Notes: generated by a model from the sequence alone, not told the origin. A stretch of DNA of 9,873 bases from Thermomicrobiales bacterium (GCA_020847015.1 JADLCW010000047.1:1-9873); one strand, 5' to 3'. Counted from the stretch's first letter, positions 1 to 6,685 are shown. Made by a program: numbers and translations.

Positions 1-33
1 CGCAACGGATCGGCAGGCGCGCCGCGATGGTAG
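1..33 (+). CDS. Possible 3' end of an upstream gene (LacI-family-like tail), partial
   Basis: Reading frame 1 from the window edge gives RNGSAGAPRW and then a TAG stop at 31-33. LacI/GalR-family regulators often end in a segment like 'vvRgSTapPR', and this tail resembles it. The location, just upstream of an operator-like palindrome and a sugar ABC operon, is where such a regulator is often found. Only ten codons are visible. The other two frames also stay open for a while (frame 3 stops with TGA at 42-44), so this is a suggestion and not an identification. Confidence 0.22.
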   Translation, partial: RNGSAGAPRW

Positions 34-43
34 CAGACTGCTG

Positions 44-72
44 AGGAGCCCCTATTCGCAACCGGGGCTCTT
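44..72 (+). terminator. Stem-loop, possible terminator of the upstream gene
   Basis: GAGCCCC (46-52) pairs perfectly with GGGGCTC (64-70), and the stem can extend by a G-U and an A-T pair to 44/72. The loop is 11 nt. It lies 10 nt after the TAG at 31-33 and before the promoter at 108-136, where a terminator would be expected. Only two T residues follow the 3' arm, so intrinsic termination would be weak. Confidence 0.4.
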
Positions 73-107
73 GGCGGCATGCCCGCGCCGTGTGTCCTGT
101 TGCGGCG

Positions 108-136
108 TTGACAGCCATAGAGGGGCGCAGTAGCAT
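108..136 (+). promoter_or_regulatory. Sigma70-type promoter of the sugar-uptake operon
   Basis: A perfect -35 box TTGACA (108-113) is followed, after exactly 17 nt, by TAGCAT (131-136), which matches four of six positions of TATAAT including both ends. Transcription would start near 143-145. This leaves a leader of roughly 60 nt before the first start codon, and the palindrome at 148-166 would fall just after the start site. No better promoter is visible between the window edge and the first gene. Confidence 0.6.
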
Positions 137-147
137 CGGATTCAATC

Positions 148-166
148 TCGGAAAACCGTTTTCCGA
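148..166. promoter_or_regulatory. Operator-like perfect palindrome (LacI-family type)
   Basis: TCGGAAAAC (148-156), one central C (157), then GTTTTCCGA (158-166): nine base pairs with perfect dyad symmetry around a single base. It begins 12 bp after the -10 box, so a bound protein would cover about +4 to +22 and block transcription. AT-rich flanks around a central C/G step inside a symmetric site of this size are typical of LacI-family operators, though another repressor family could read it. I saw no second full copy in the window. Confidence 0.6.
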
Positions 167-190
167 CGCCATCGACCCGGCCTGTGAAGA

Positions 191-217
191 AGGAGGGACG
201 GGTCCGTGAAACGGAGG
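191..217 (+). promoter_or_regulatory. Two ribosome binding sites giving two possible starts for the binding protein
   Basis: AGGAGG at 191-196 sits 9 nt before GTG 206. GGAGG at 213-217 sits 6 nt before ATG 224. Both are in the same frame and both leave the twin-arginine motif intact, so the two starts differ only by six N-terminal residues (MKRRLG). The ATG with its closer site may be the real one; the longer form is listed for the gene because its Shine-Dalgarno match is the stronger. Confidence 0.5.
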
Positions 218-1528
218 CTAGGGATGTCGAACCACGACGCCATCTCCCGTCGCGCGGTCCTGAAGAGCAGCTTGGCTCTCGGCGGCGCGGCGGCGCTTGG
301 CGCCATGCCGAACCGCATGGCCGCGGCGCCGCTGGCGTCCCCGGCGAGGCAGGAGGCAACGACCCTCGAGTTCTGGTCGCGCTTCGACTTCCTCGCTGGC
401 GCCATCGATCTCTATAACCAGCAAGCTGCCGACAGCGGGAAGCAGGTTCGGGTCAACTTCACCACGGTGCCGGCCGATCAGATGGTCAACAAGCTCACCG
501 CAGCGCTGGCGAGCAAGACGCAACCCGACGTGATGAGCATCGACCTCATCCAGTGCCCCTACTTCAACTCGCTCGGAGCCTTCGTCGATCTCACCGATCG
601 CTACAACGAACTCCCGTTCCGCGACGAGTTTGCCCCGGGCATGCTCCAACTCGGCGCCTACGAGGATCGTCAATACCAACTCCCGTTCGCGGCCGACAAC
701 TCGGCGCTCATCTGGAACAAGGACATTTTCCGCGAAGCCGGCCTCGACCCCGAGCAGGGACCGGCCATCTGGCAGGACCTGATTGACTCCGCGGGCAAGG
801 CGACCCAGGCGCCCGATCACTTCGGGATCGGCTTCGACGCCCAATCGGGCGGCACTTTCATGTTTCGCTGGATGCCCTTCGTCTGGGGCAACGGCGGCGA
901 CCTGCTCAATGCGGACGGCTCCAAATCGGCGATCAACTCGCCGCAAGCCTTGGAAGCCCTCCAACTCTGGGTGGATCTCATTCACAAATACAATGCCACG
1001 CCGCCGGGAACCGCCACCTGGAACGGCGACGATCTGCGCGCCGCCTTCCAGGCAGGCAAGATTGCGATGATGATCAGTGGCAACTTCGTTGTCGCCCTCC
1101 TCAACCGCGATGCGCCGGATCTGGACTACGGCACGACGCTCATTCCGGCTCCCGGCCCCGACGGAGCGCACTCGTCGTTCGCCGGTGGCGACATGATGGG
1201 CATTCTGACCGGCAGCCAACGAGAGGCCGAAGGCTGGGATCTGCTCCAGTTCCTGGCCTCCGAGCCGGTCCAGGTCGAGTACCTGGCCAAGTCAGGCATC
1301 ATCCCGGTGCGAACCAGCATGTATGACAATGCATACTTTGCTGAGGAGCCGGCCTACCAGACCTTCACCCAAGCTCTGGATGTCGCGCGGGCCCCCTGGA
1401 CGCTCAAGTACAATCGGCTCTATGACGCGCTGCAGGCGAACTTGCAGCAGGCTCTGGCGGGTGAGAAAGCGCCGGAGCAGGCGCTCCAGGACATCGAAGC
1501 GGCGCACAACCAGATCCTCGCCGGGTAG
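206..1528 (+). CDS. Sugar ABC transporter extracellular solute-binding protein (Tat signal)
   Basis: 440 residues, the usual length for the MalE/UgpB-like SBP_bac_1 family. It captures a sugar outside the cytoplasmic membrane and hands it to the two permeases encoded next. The N-terminus has a twin-arginine motif SRRAVLK (residues 14-20), a hydrophobic stretch (21-34) and Ala-rich candidate cleavage sites at about 39-48, so it is probably exported folded by Tat. There is no Cys near the cleavage region, hence no lipoprotein anchor; the single obvious Cys is deep in the mature domain. The mature part starts with a typical first strand (TTLEFW) and contains the family-like segments PDVMSIDLIQ and YQLPFAADNSALIWNKDIF. 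It is the first gene of the operon, and the ligand cannot be read from sequence; the downstream GH127 enzyme suggests an arabinofuranose-containing saccharide. The start could be GTG 206 or ATG 224. Confidence 0.95.
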   Translation: MKRRLGMSNHDAISRRAVLKSSLALGGAAALGAMPNRMAAAPLASPARQEATTLEFWSRFDFLAGAIDLYNQQAADSGKQVRVNFTTVPADQMVNKLTAALASKTQPDVMSIDLIQCPYFNSLGAFVDLTDRYNELPFRDEFAPGMLQLGAYEDRQYQLPFAADNSALIWNKDIFREAGLDPEQGPAIWQDLIDSAGKATQAPDHFGIGFDAQSGGTFMFRWMPFVWGNGGDLLNADGSKSAINSPQALEALQLWVDLIHKYNATPPGTATWNGDDLRAAFQAGKIAMMISGNFVVALLNRDAPDLDYGTTLIPAPGPDGAHSSFAGGDMMGILTGSQREAEGWDLLQFLASEPVQVEYLAKSGIIPVRTSMYDNAYFAEEPAYQTFTQALDVARAPWTLKYNRLYDALQANLQQALAGEKAPEQALQDIEAAHNQILAG

Positions 1529-1536
1529 GCAGACGA

Positions 1537-1576
1537 GCTGGATGCGGCCGAGACGCGCACCCCGGCCGCATCCAGC
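1537..1576 (+). terminator. Perfect 14-bp stem-loop between binding protein and permease genes
   Basis: GCTGGATGCGGCCG (1537-1550) is exactly complementary to CGGCCGCATCCAGC (1563-1576), with a 12-nt loop. It starts 8 nt after the binding-protein stop codon and ends 18 nt before the permease Shine-Dalgarno site. No T-run follows, so it is more likely a partial terminator or 3'-end RNA stabiliser that keeps the binding protein in excess over the membrane subunits, as the malE-malF intergenic structure does in enteric bacteria. The role is inferred; the structure is seen. Confidence 0.65.
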
Positions 1577-1606
1577 CATTCTGGCGTCCGCGCCGAGGAG
1601 GGGTCG

Positions 1607-2551
1607 ATGCAAGGTCTCGACCGTCTGGAGCCGGTTTCCCCAGGTCGCGCCGCCTCCCGACGCCTGACTATTCCGCGCTTGGTACGGCGCGCGGGCATGC
1701 CAGGCATCCTTTTCGTCGCCCCCGCCTTCCTCGTCAACGTCGCGTTCTTCCTGATCCCGCTGGTGAGCGTGGTCTGGATCTCCTTGCACGAATGGCCGGT
1801 GCTCGGTGCGCGGCCTTTTGTCGGATTGCGGAACTATGTCGCCCTTGCCAGTAGTTCGGAGTTCTGGCAGGCGCTGTGGTTCACCACCAAATACACCCTG
1901 CTGGTGACGCCGGCCATTTTTTTTCCAGCCATTGCCCTGGCGCTGCTGGTCAATGAGCGGATTCGTGGCGTCGCGGTCTTCCGGGCCATCTATTTCACGC
2001 CGTATGTCATCGCCTTCGTCACGGCCAGCTTGATATGGAAGTGGCTTTACAACGACATTTTTGGCCTTATCAACTATGTCCTGGTCTCGCTAGGGATGGT
2101 TGACGCTCCAATCTTGTGGCTCGGAACCCCCGCCCTGGCGCTGTTCAGCATTATCGCCTCCGTAGTCTGGAAGACGGCCGGTCTCAACATGGTGCTGCTG
2201 CTCGGCGCTCTGCAGGCGATCCCGTCCGATCTTTATGAGGCGGCGGCAATCGACGGAGCCGGCGCCTGGCAGCGCTTCGTCCGGATCACGCTACCGCTCC
2301 TGCGCCCGACCTTTGCGATCGTGCTTACCGTCTCGGTGATCGGCTCCTTTCTGGCCTTTGACCAGTTCCAGATCATGACCGGAGGCGGGCCAGGACATGC
2401 AACCACGACGATCGTGATGCTGATTCGCAAGACTTCCTTCGACTTCTTCGAGATGGGGTCGGGCGCGGCGATGTCGATCGTGCTCCTCGCCATTCTGGTC
2501 GTCCTGAGCGGCATCCAGATCCGCATTCTGCGCCAGGTCAATGAGTTCTAG
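1607..2551 (+). CDS. Sugar ABC transporter permease, MalF/UgpA type
   Basis: 314 residues, typical for the CUT1-family first permease. After a short basic cytoplasmic N-terminus, six hydrophobic helices can be placed at about 36-58, 94-116, 126-146, 175-200, 232-254 and 284-306. The cytoplasmic EAA loop that contacts the ATPase is clear: EAAAIDGAGAW from residue 211, followed by IxLPLLRP, matching the EAA---G---------I-LP consensus. The fingerprint FTPYVIAFV and the GGGPGHATTTIV segment are usual for MalF/UgpA relatives. The ATG start has GGAGG 5 nt upstream. It forms the heterodimeric membrane channel with the next gene's product and moves the sugar delivered by the binding protein. No ATPase gene is present in the operon. 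Confidence 0.95.
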   Translation: MQGLDRLEPVSPGRAASRRLTIPRLVRRAGMPGILFVAPAFLVNVAFFLIPLVSVVWISLHEWPVLGARPFVGLRNYVALASSSEFWQALWFTTKYTLLVTPAIFFPAIALALLVNERIRGVAVFRAIYFTPYVIAFVTASLIWKWLYNDIFGLINYVLVSLGMVDAPILWLGTPALALFSIIASVVWKTAGLNMVLLLGALQAIPSDLYEAAAIDGAGAWQRFVRITLPLLRPTFAIVLTVSVIGSFLAFDQFQIMTGGGPGHATTTIVMLIRKTSFDFFEMGSGAAMSIVLLAILVVLSGIQIRILRQVNEF

Positions 2552-2590
2552 ACGGCGCCGCATCGCCGGGGCAGTGAGCAGGGGGACCAG

Positions 2591-3433
2591 GTGAAGTCGT
2601 TCTTTGAAGCAAGCCCGCTGTCGCGAGCGACCTACTACTTGATCAATGCCGTCGTCGGTGTCCTCTTCCTCATCCCCTTCTACTGGACGGTCATCACCGC
2701 TCTGAAGCCAACCCAAAACATTCTCGTGTACCCCCCGCAACTCGTCCCGCGACCCCCGACACTGGACAACTTCCACTTCATGTGGTTCGAGCGGCCGGAG
2801 GTCCGGGGTTACTTCTTCAACAGCGGCGTCGTCGCAGTTGGCACGGTGCTCGCGGTAATCGTGCTTAGCGCGCTGGCTGGCTATGGGTTCGCCAAGCTGC
2901 ACATCCCCTTCAAGCCGGTCGTTTTCTTCTCGATCCTGCTCGGATTGATGATCCCGAACCAGTCGCTGCTGATCCCGCTGTTCGACATCTTCCAGCGACT
3001 GAATCTCATCAATACCCGCCTCGGGTTGATCCTCATCTACACGACATTCCAGCTTCCGTTCAGCGTCTTCATCATGCGCAACTCGTTCGAAACAATTCCC
3101 GCCGCCGTGTTGGAAGCCGCGCGCATCGACGGCGCCGGTGAACTCAACATCTGGGTGCGGATTGCCCTGCCGCTGGTGTTGCCGGGCGTCGTCACGGTCG
3201 GCATCCTGGCCTTCATCGCCTCGTGGAACGAATTCCTGATCGCACTGATCTTCACGACAACCGATGCCCTGAAGACCGTGCCGGTGGGGCTCTCGGTGAT
3301 GATGGGCATCTACGGCACTCAGTGGGAAATGCTGACCACGGTCGCCACGCTCTCCTGCATCCCCGTCATCGTGCTGTTTCTTGCCAGCCAGCGCGCCTTC
3401 ATGCGCGCGGTAGCCAGCGGCGCCGTGAAGTAG
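2591..3433 (+). CDS. Sugar ABC transporter permease, MalG/UgpE type
   Basis: 280 residues, the normal length for the second CUT1 permease. Six hydrophobic segments lie near 16-38, 76-98, 108-130, 143-163, 196-218 and 248-268. The EAA loop reads EAARIDGAGE from residue 175 and continues to IALPLVLPG, the ATPase-docking helix. Other MalG-like marks are the N-terminal FYWTVITALKP, SALAGYGFAK, and SWNEFLIALIF. It starts with GTG, preceded by a G-rich site (AGGGGGA, about 4 nt away), 39 nt after the first permease stop, so the two are clearly cotranscribed. It partners the first permease. The gap of 175 bp to the next gene holds no ORF of note and no convincing promoter. Confidence 0.95.
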   Translation: MKSFFEASPLSRATYYLINAVVGVLFLIPFYWTVITALKPTQNILVYPPQLVPRPPTLDNFHFMWFERPEVRGYFFNSGVVAVGTVLAVIVLSALAGYGFAKLHIPFKPVVFFSILLGLMIPNQSLLIPLFDIFQRLNLINTRLGLILIYTTFQLPFSVFIMRNSFETIPAAVLEAARIDGAGELNIWVRIALPLVLPGVVTVGILAFIASWNEFLIALIFTTTDALKTVPVGLSVMMGIYGTQWEMLTTVATLSCIPVIVLFLASQRAFMRAVASGAVK

Positions 3434-3608
3434 CTCCGGCTATGGATCAGCGCCTGTATCTGACGATCGCAATGCTGCGGCGCAGGTAGTGATGGAGCAA
3501 TGCGCTTGCGGGTAGCGGAACGTTGCGACAGGCGCAGCGTGCCGATCATCTGGCAGCGCGCATCGGAGCAGTCGGCTTCGGTGCGAGGCGCGCAAAAGGA
3601 GGAAGATC

Positions 3609-5558
3609 GTGGTCAATGGCAACGAGCAGATCGGGCTGGCCGGGCAGGCCTTCTCGCCGCTACCGCTGGGAGCGGTGCGCCCGGCAGGCTGGTTGGCAAG
3701 TCAACTACGAATTCAGGCGGATGGCCTCTCAGGGAGCCTCGACGAATTCTGGCCGGATGTAAGTCGGAGCTCCTGGATCGGCGGCGATGCTGCGAGCTGG
3801 GAGCGGGGACCCTACTGGCTCGACGGTGTGGTTCCGCTGGCGCACCTGCTGGACGACGCGCATCTGAAAACGAAGGTCGCGCACTGGGTCGATGAGATCC
3901 TGGCTCGTCAGCAACCCGACGGTTGGCTTGGCTCGGTTGTCGATGCCAAACTGAGCACCGACCATGATGTGGCGACTGGACGCGATCTCGCGAGTTATCC
4001 GTACGATCCGTGGCCGCGCTATGTCGTCCTGAAGGCGCTCGCCCAGCAGTACGAGGCGACGGGCGACGAGCGCATTATTCCCGCGATGACGCGGTTCCTC
4101 CACCGCCTCGATGCGCTGCTCGACGAGCAGCCGCTGCGATCGTGGGCGCGCATTCGCTGGGCCGACCTGGTGGTCGGCATCCATTGGCTCCACGAACGCA
4201 CCGATGAGCCGTGGCTGCTGGATCTTGCCGCTAAAGTCAAGGAGCAGGGTTTCGATTGGCGCGCCCATTTCGAGCGATTTCCTTACCGGGAGCGGTCGCT
4301 GCGCGAGGAGTGCGACCTTGTCACCCACGTCGTCAACAATGCGATGGCCATCAAGGCGCCGGGCGTTTGGCACCGGCAGTCGGGCGATCCTGGCGATCGC
4401 GCAGCAGCCCATCGAGCGATCGCAGAACTGGAACGCTATCACGGACAGGCCACGGGGGTCTTCACCGGCGACGAGCACCTTGCCGGCAGAAACCCGTCGC
4501 AGGGCACTGAGTTGTGCGCAGTCGTTGAGTACATGTACAGCCTGGAGCTGCTTCTTGCGCGCCTCGGCGACCCGGCGTTCGGGGATCGCCTGGAGCGCAT
4601 CGCCTACAACGCGCTGCCTGCCACCTTCACGCCCGACATGTGGGCGCACCAGTATGACCAGCAGGTAAACCAGGTGGTCTGCCGGGTCGCCGAGGACCGG
4701 GTGTACACGAGTAATCGCGCCGATGCCAATATCTACGGCCTGGAGCCGAACTTCGGCTGCTGCACGGCGAACATGCACCAAGGGTGGCCGAAGTTCGCCG
4801 CCCACTTGTGGATGCGCTCGCCCGACGGCGGGTTAGTCGCCGGAGCCTGGGCGCCCTGCACCGTCGACGCCGAGATCGGAGGCGTGCCCGTACACGTCGA
4901 GGTTGCGACCGATTACCCCTTCGACGAGGAAATACGGCTTACGGTGAGCGCCGCTCGCCCGACGCGCTTTCCGCTGCACCTGCGTGTCCCCGAATGGGCG
5001 GTTGGCGCGACATTGCAGGTCGGGAATGACGTGGAGCTGCTGACCCCGGCCACCTTCCACTGCCTGGAGCGCGAATGGGACGGCACGACGGTCCTCGTCC
5101 TGCGGTTCCCGATGAAGCCGCGCGTCGAGCGGCGCTTCAATGACGCGGTGTCGATCTATTACGGCCCACTGCTGCTGGCGTTGCCGATTGGAGAGGAGTG
5201 GCGCCAGATCGGCGGGGAACTGCCCCATGCCGATTGGGAGGTGTATCCGACGACGCCGTGGAACGTCGCGTTGGAGTTGGATCCGGCGTGGGCTGAAACA
5301 GGCGCCACAGTCACGACCGAGTCCGTCGGTCCCGCGCCGTTCTCCCCGCAGGGAGCCCCAGTATCGGCAACCGTGGTTGGCCGGCAACTACCAGGGTGGG
5401 GGTTGGCCCACAATGCGGCGGCGCAGCCGCCGCCCAGCCCCGTGCAGTCCGTCGAGCCGTTGAAGGAGATTCGCCTCATCCCCTATGGGGCGACGAACCT
5501 GCGCATCGCCGAGTTCCCGACCGTCGAGGGCAAGGGAGGCGACGACATCCCAACGTGA
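3609..5558 (+). CDS. GH127/DUF1680 glycoside hydrolase, beta-L-arabinofuranosidase-like
   Basis: 649 residues, the usual size of the Glyco_hydro_127 family (formerly DUF1680), which has an alpha/alpha-barrel catalytic part followed by beta-sandwich domains. In the Bifidobacterium enzyme HypBA1 a zinc ion is held by Glu338, Cys340, Cys417 and Cys418, with Cys417 the nucleophile. The same set is visible here as E301 and C303 (GTELC) and C384-C385 (NFGCCTANMHQGWPKF). E289 in GDEHLAG is a candidate for the general acid/base. There is no signal peptide, so it should act in the cytoplasm on saccharide imported by the upstream transporter. The GTG start has AAGGAGG 6 nt upstream. Family members also act on other substrates (for example aceric acid in pectin), so beta-L-arabinofuranoside is likely but not certain. 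Confidence 0.92.
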   Translation: MVNGNEQIGLAGQAFSPLPLGAVRPAGWLASQLRIQADGLSGSLDEFWPDVSRSSWIGGDAASWERGPYWLDGVVPLAHLLDDAHLKTKVAHWVDEILARQQPDGWLGSVVDAKLSTDHDVATGRDLASYPYDPWPRYVVLKALAQQYEATGDERIIPAMTRFLHRLDALLDEQPLRSWARIRWADLVVGIHWLHERTDEPWLLDLAAKVKEQGFDWRAHFERFPYRERSLREECDLVTHVVNNAMAIKAPGVWHRQSGDPGDRAAAHRAIAELERYHGQATGVFTGDEHLAGRNPSQGTELCAVVEYMYSLELLLARLGDPAFGDRLERIAYNALPATFTPDMWAHQYDQQVNQVVCRVAEDRVYTSNRADANIYGLEPNFGCCTANMHQGWPKFAAHLWMRSPDGGLVAGAWAPCTVDAEIGGVPVHVEVATDYPFDEEIRLTVSAARPTRFPLHLRVPEWAVGATLQVGNDVELLTPATFHCLEREWDGTTVLVLRFPMKPRVERRFNDAVSIYYGPLLLALPIGEEWRQIGGELPHADWEVYPTTPWNVALELDPAWAETGATVTTESVGPAPFSPQGAPVSATVVGRQLPGWGLAHNAAAQPPPSPVQSVEPLKEIRLIPYGATNLRIAEFPTVEGKGGDDIPT

Positions 5559-5579
5559 TCGTCCTTCACCCGATCACGT
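5553..5579 (+). repeat. Perfect 9-bp inverted repeat across the glycosidase stop codon
   Basis: ACGTGATCG (5553-5561) pairs exactly with CGATCACGT (5571-5579) around a 9-nt loop. The TGA stop codon (5556-5558) lies inside the left arm. It could be the first half of a tandem termination structure with the stem at 5588-5628, or an RNA 3'-end protecting hairpin. No T-run follows it. Confidence 0.5.
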
Positions 5580-5587
5580 AGTCCGCT

Positions 5588-5638
5588 CCTGGGAGAGGCG
5601 ATTTGCGCAGCCGCGCGGTTCTCCCAGGTCGCCTTTTT
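5588..5638 (+). terminator. Intrinsic terminator of the sugar operon
   Basis: CCTGGGAGA (5588-5596) pairs perfectly with TCTCCCAGG (5620-5628), and a run of five T (5634-5638) follows after five further bases. A competing stem, AGGCGA (5596-5601) with TCGCCT (5629-5634), closes directly onto the T-run. The two stems share bases and cannot easily coexist. A small inner hairpin (GCGC 5605-5608 with 5613-5616) tops either form. Either way this is a convincing rho-independent terminator 30 nt after the glycosidase stop. Confidence 0.8.
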
Positions 5639-5680
5639 CGTGCAGATGAATTCCACGATTATGAATGGTTGCACCAACGG

Positions 5681-5718
5681 ATTATCCGGGCGCCGCAAAC
5701 GCGCGACGCCCGGATAAT
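5681..5718. terminator. Perfect 12-bp inverted repeat after the converging operon
   Basis: ATTATCCGGGCG (5681-5692) pairs exactly with CGCCCGGATAAT (5707-5718), with a 14-nt loop. It begins 25 bp beyond the stop codon of the reverse-strand gene ending at 5744, so it is placed to terminate that transcript. No T-tract follows on the reverse strand, but the base of the stem is AT-rich on both strands, so it may act as a symmetric barrier between the two converging operons. A smaller GATCC/GGATC hairpin (5722-5735) lies between it and the gene. Confidence 0.5.
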
Positions 5719-5743
5719 ATGGATCCTCCCGGATCTCGCACTC

Positions 5744-6682
5744 CTACCGCGGCCGGAATGCGAGCAGACCGGCGCCTTCGATGCCGAGCGCGGGCGGATC
5801 CAGACGCAGACCGGTGACGGTGAGCCCGGCGAAGGCCTCGATGCCGAACCAGCGGCGCAGCGCCTCCTGCGGCCGGTTGTAGCTCTTGATGAGCGGCGCC
5901 GCCCACGCGGCGATTTCCACGCGCAGATCGGCCGGGCGGTCGTCGCCGGTGACGGCCCGGTGGCGCTCCAGCCAGTCGGCGAGCGCGGCGTTGCCGATCA
6001 CCATCGCGCTCTCGCCGACGGCCTGACTCATGGTCGCCTTGTCGATGATGTCGTCGGCGCCCGCACAGCGCAGCGTCAGCCGCAGGCGCGGTGCGTCCTG
6101 CTGGGCCGCCAGTTGACGCTCGCAAACACGATCCACGATGTCCAGCGCGGCGGCGGGGTCGGCCGACATCACCACGTCGCCATCGCCCGTGTAGGACGGG
6201 ATGACGAAGGCGCCAGGCGGAAAGCCCTCCGCTTCGGCCGGGGTCAACCTGGTTTTCTTGAGCAGGATGGCTGGCAACTCGGCGGCCAGCGCGTACATCG
6301 CCCCAATGGGGTAGCCGCTCATGCCTGGCACCAGCAGCACATCCACCCGGCGTTCGCGCAAATGGGCGGCGGCTTCGCGCACGTGCGGACCGACGTCATC
6401 CGGACGGACTGCGGTTTTGAGGAGACTGCCGTACTCGATGCCGGCTCCCCCGCCGGGAAAGACGGCCGATGTGCCGACGCGCAGCAACCCCAGCGCCAAT
6501 GCCCGCGCGCCGGGAGAGAGTGAGGAGGCTGCCAGGACTTCCGGAACCCGCTCCCAGGGAACGAGTTCGCCCGCCTCCAGTGATGGGTCGGCGGGCGATT
6601 CGTGCGGACGTTGATAGCGCGGCAGGGCAGCCAGCGGCGTACGGTCGGTCATCGTGCATTCCTGACGGCGGACAACCAGCAT
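5744..6682 (-). CDS. Uncharacterised protein with phosphoribosyltransferase-like segment, in molybdenum hydroxylase operon
   Basis: 312 residues from ATG 6682, chosen because GGGAGGAGGG (6686-6695) lies just upstream; ATG 6652 (302 residues, weaker AGGAA site) is the alternative, and the frame's first possible start, TTG 6772, is unlikely. I do not recognise the family with certainty. Residues 113-130 (VDVLLVPGMSGYPIGAMY) followed by a KK pair at 142-143 and SYTGDGD (163-169) look like the core strand, substrate loop and flexible hood of type I phosphoribosyltransferases such as adenine PRTase. The expected PRPP-binding loop (hydrophobics, two acidics, then T/S-G-x-T) is absent; the nearest match is ADDIIDKATM (209-218), where the glycine-threonine loop is replaced. 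So it may be a non-catalytic or altered PRTase-fold protein. No signal peptide or membrane segment is apparent. It follows the molybdopterin subunit by 90 bp on the same strand and is probably its cotranscribed partner. Confidence 0.8.
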   Translation of the reverse strand: MLVVRRQECTMTDRTPLAALPRYQRPHESPADPSLEAGELVPWERVPEVLAASSLSPGARALALGLLRVGTSAVFPGGGAGIEYGSLLKTAVRPDDVGPHVREAAAHLRERRVDVLLVPGMSGYPIGAMYALAAELPAILLKKTRLTPAEAEGFPPGAFVIPSYTGDGDVVMSADPAAALDIVDRVCERQLAAQQDAPRLRLTLRCAGADDIIDKATMSQAVGESAMVIGNAALADWLERHRAVTGDDRPADLRVEIAAWAAPLIKSYNRPQEALRRWFGIEAFAGLTVTGLRLDPPALGIEGAGLLAFRPR

Positions 6683-6685
6683 GAA

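Noticed and set aside
218..1219. Long reverse-strand ORF opposite the binding-protein gene
   Set aside because: It lies wholly antisense to a clear SBP gene, is rich in Arg/Glu/Val of low-complexity character, and has no recognisable motifs. Long antisense frames are expected in GC-rich coding DNA.
3442..3489. Small ORF MDQRLYLTIAMLRRR
   Set aside because: Fifteen codons with no ribosome binding site and no context to support translation.
3434..3608. Possible separate promoter or operator for the glycosidase
   Set aside because: Only an imperfect CGGAACGTTGCG palindrome (3515-3526), TTGCGA without a usable -10, and a distant 8-bp inverted repeat (3450-3457 with 3528-3535) were seen. None resembles the operator at 148-166 closely enough.
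3729..4805. 358-codon reverse ORF within the glycosidase gene
   Set aside because: Antisense shadow of the GH127 gene, whose catalytic Glu/Cys motifs are intact on the forward strand.
5603..6523. 306-codon forward ORF
   Set aside because: It overlaps the terminator and inverted repeat and runs antisense to the reverse-strand gene at 5744-6682, which has a good ribosome binding site and protein-like composition.
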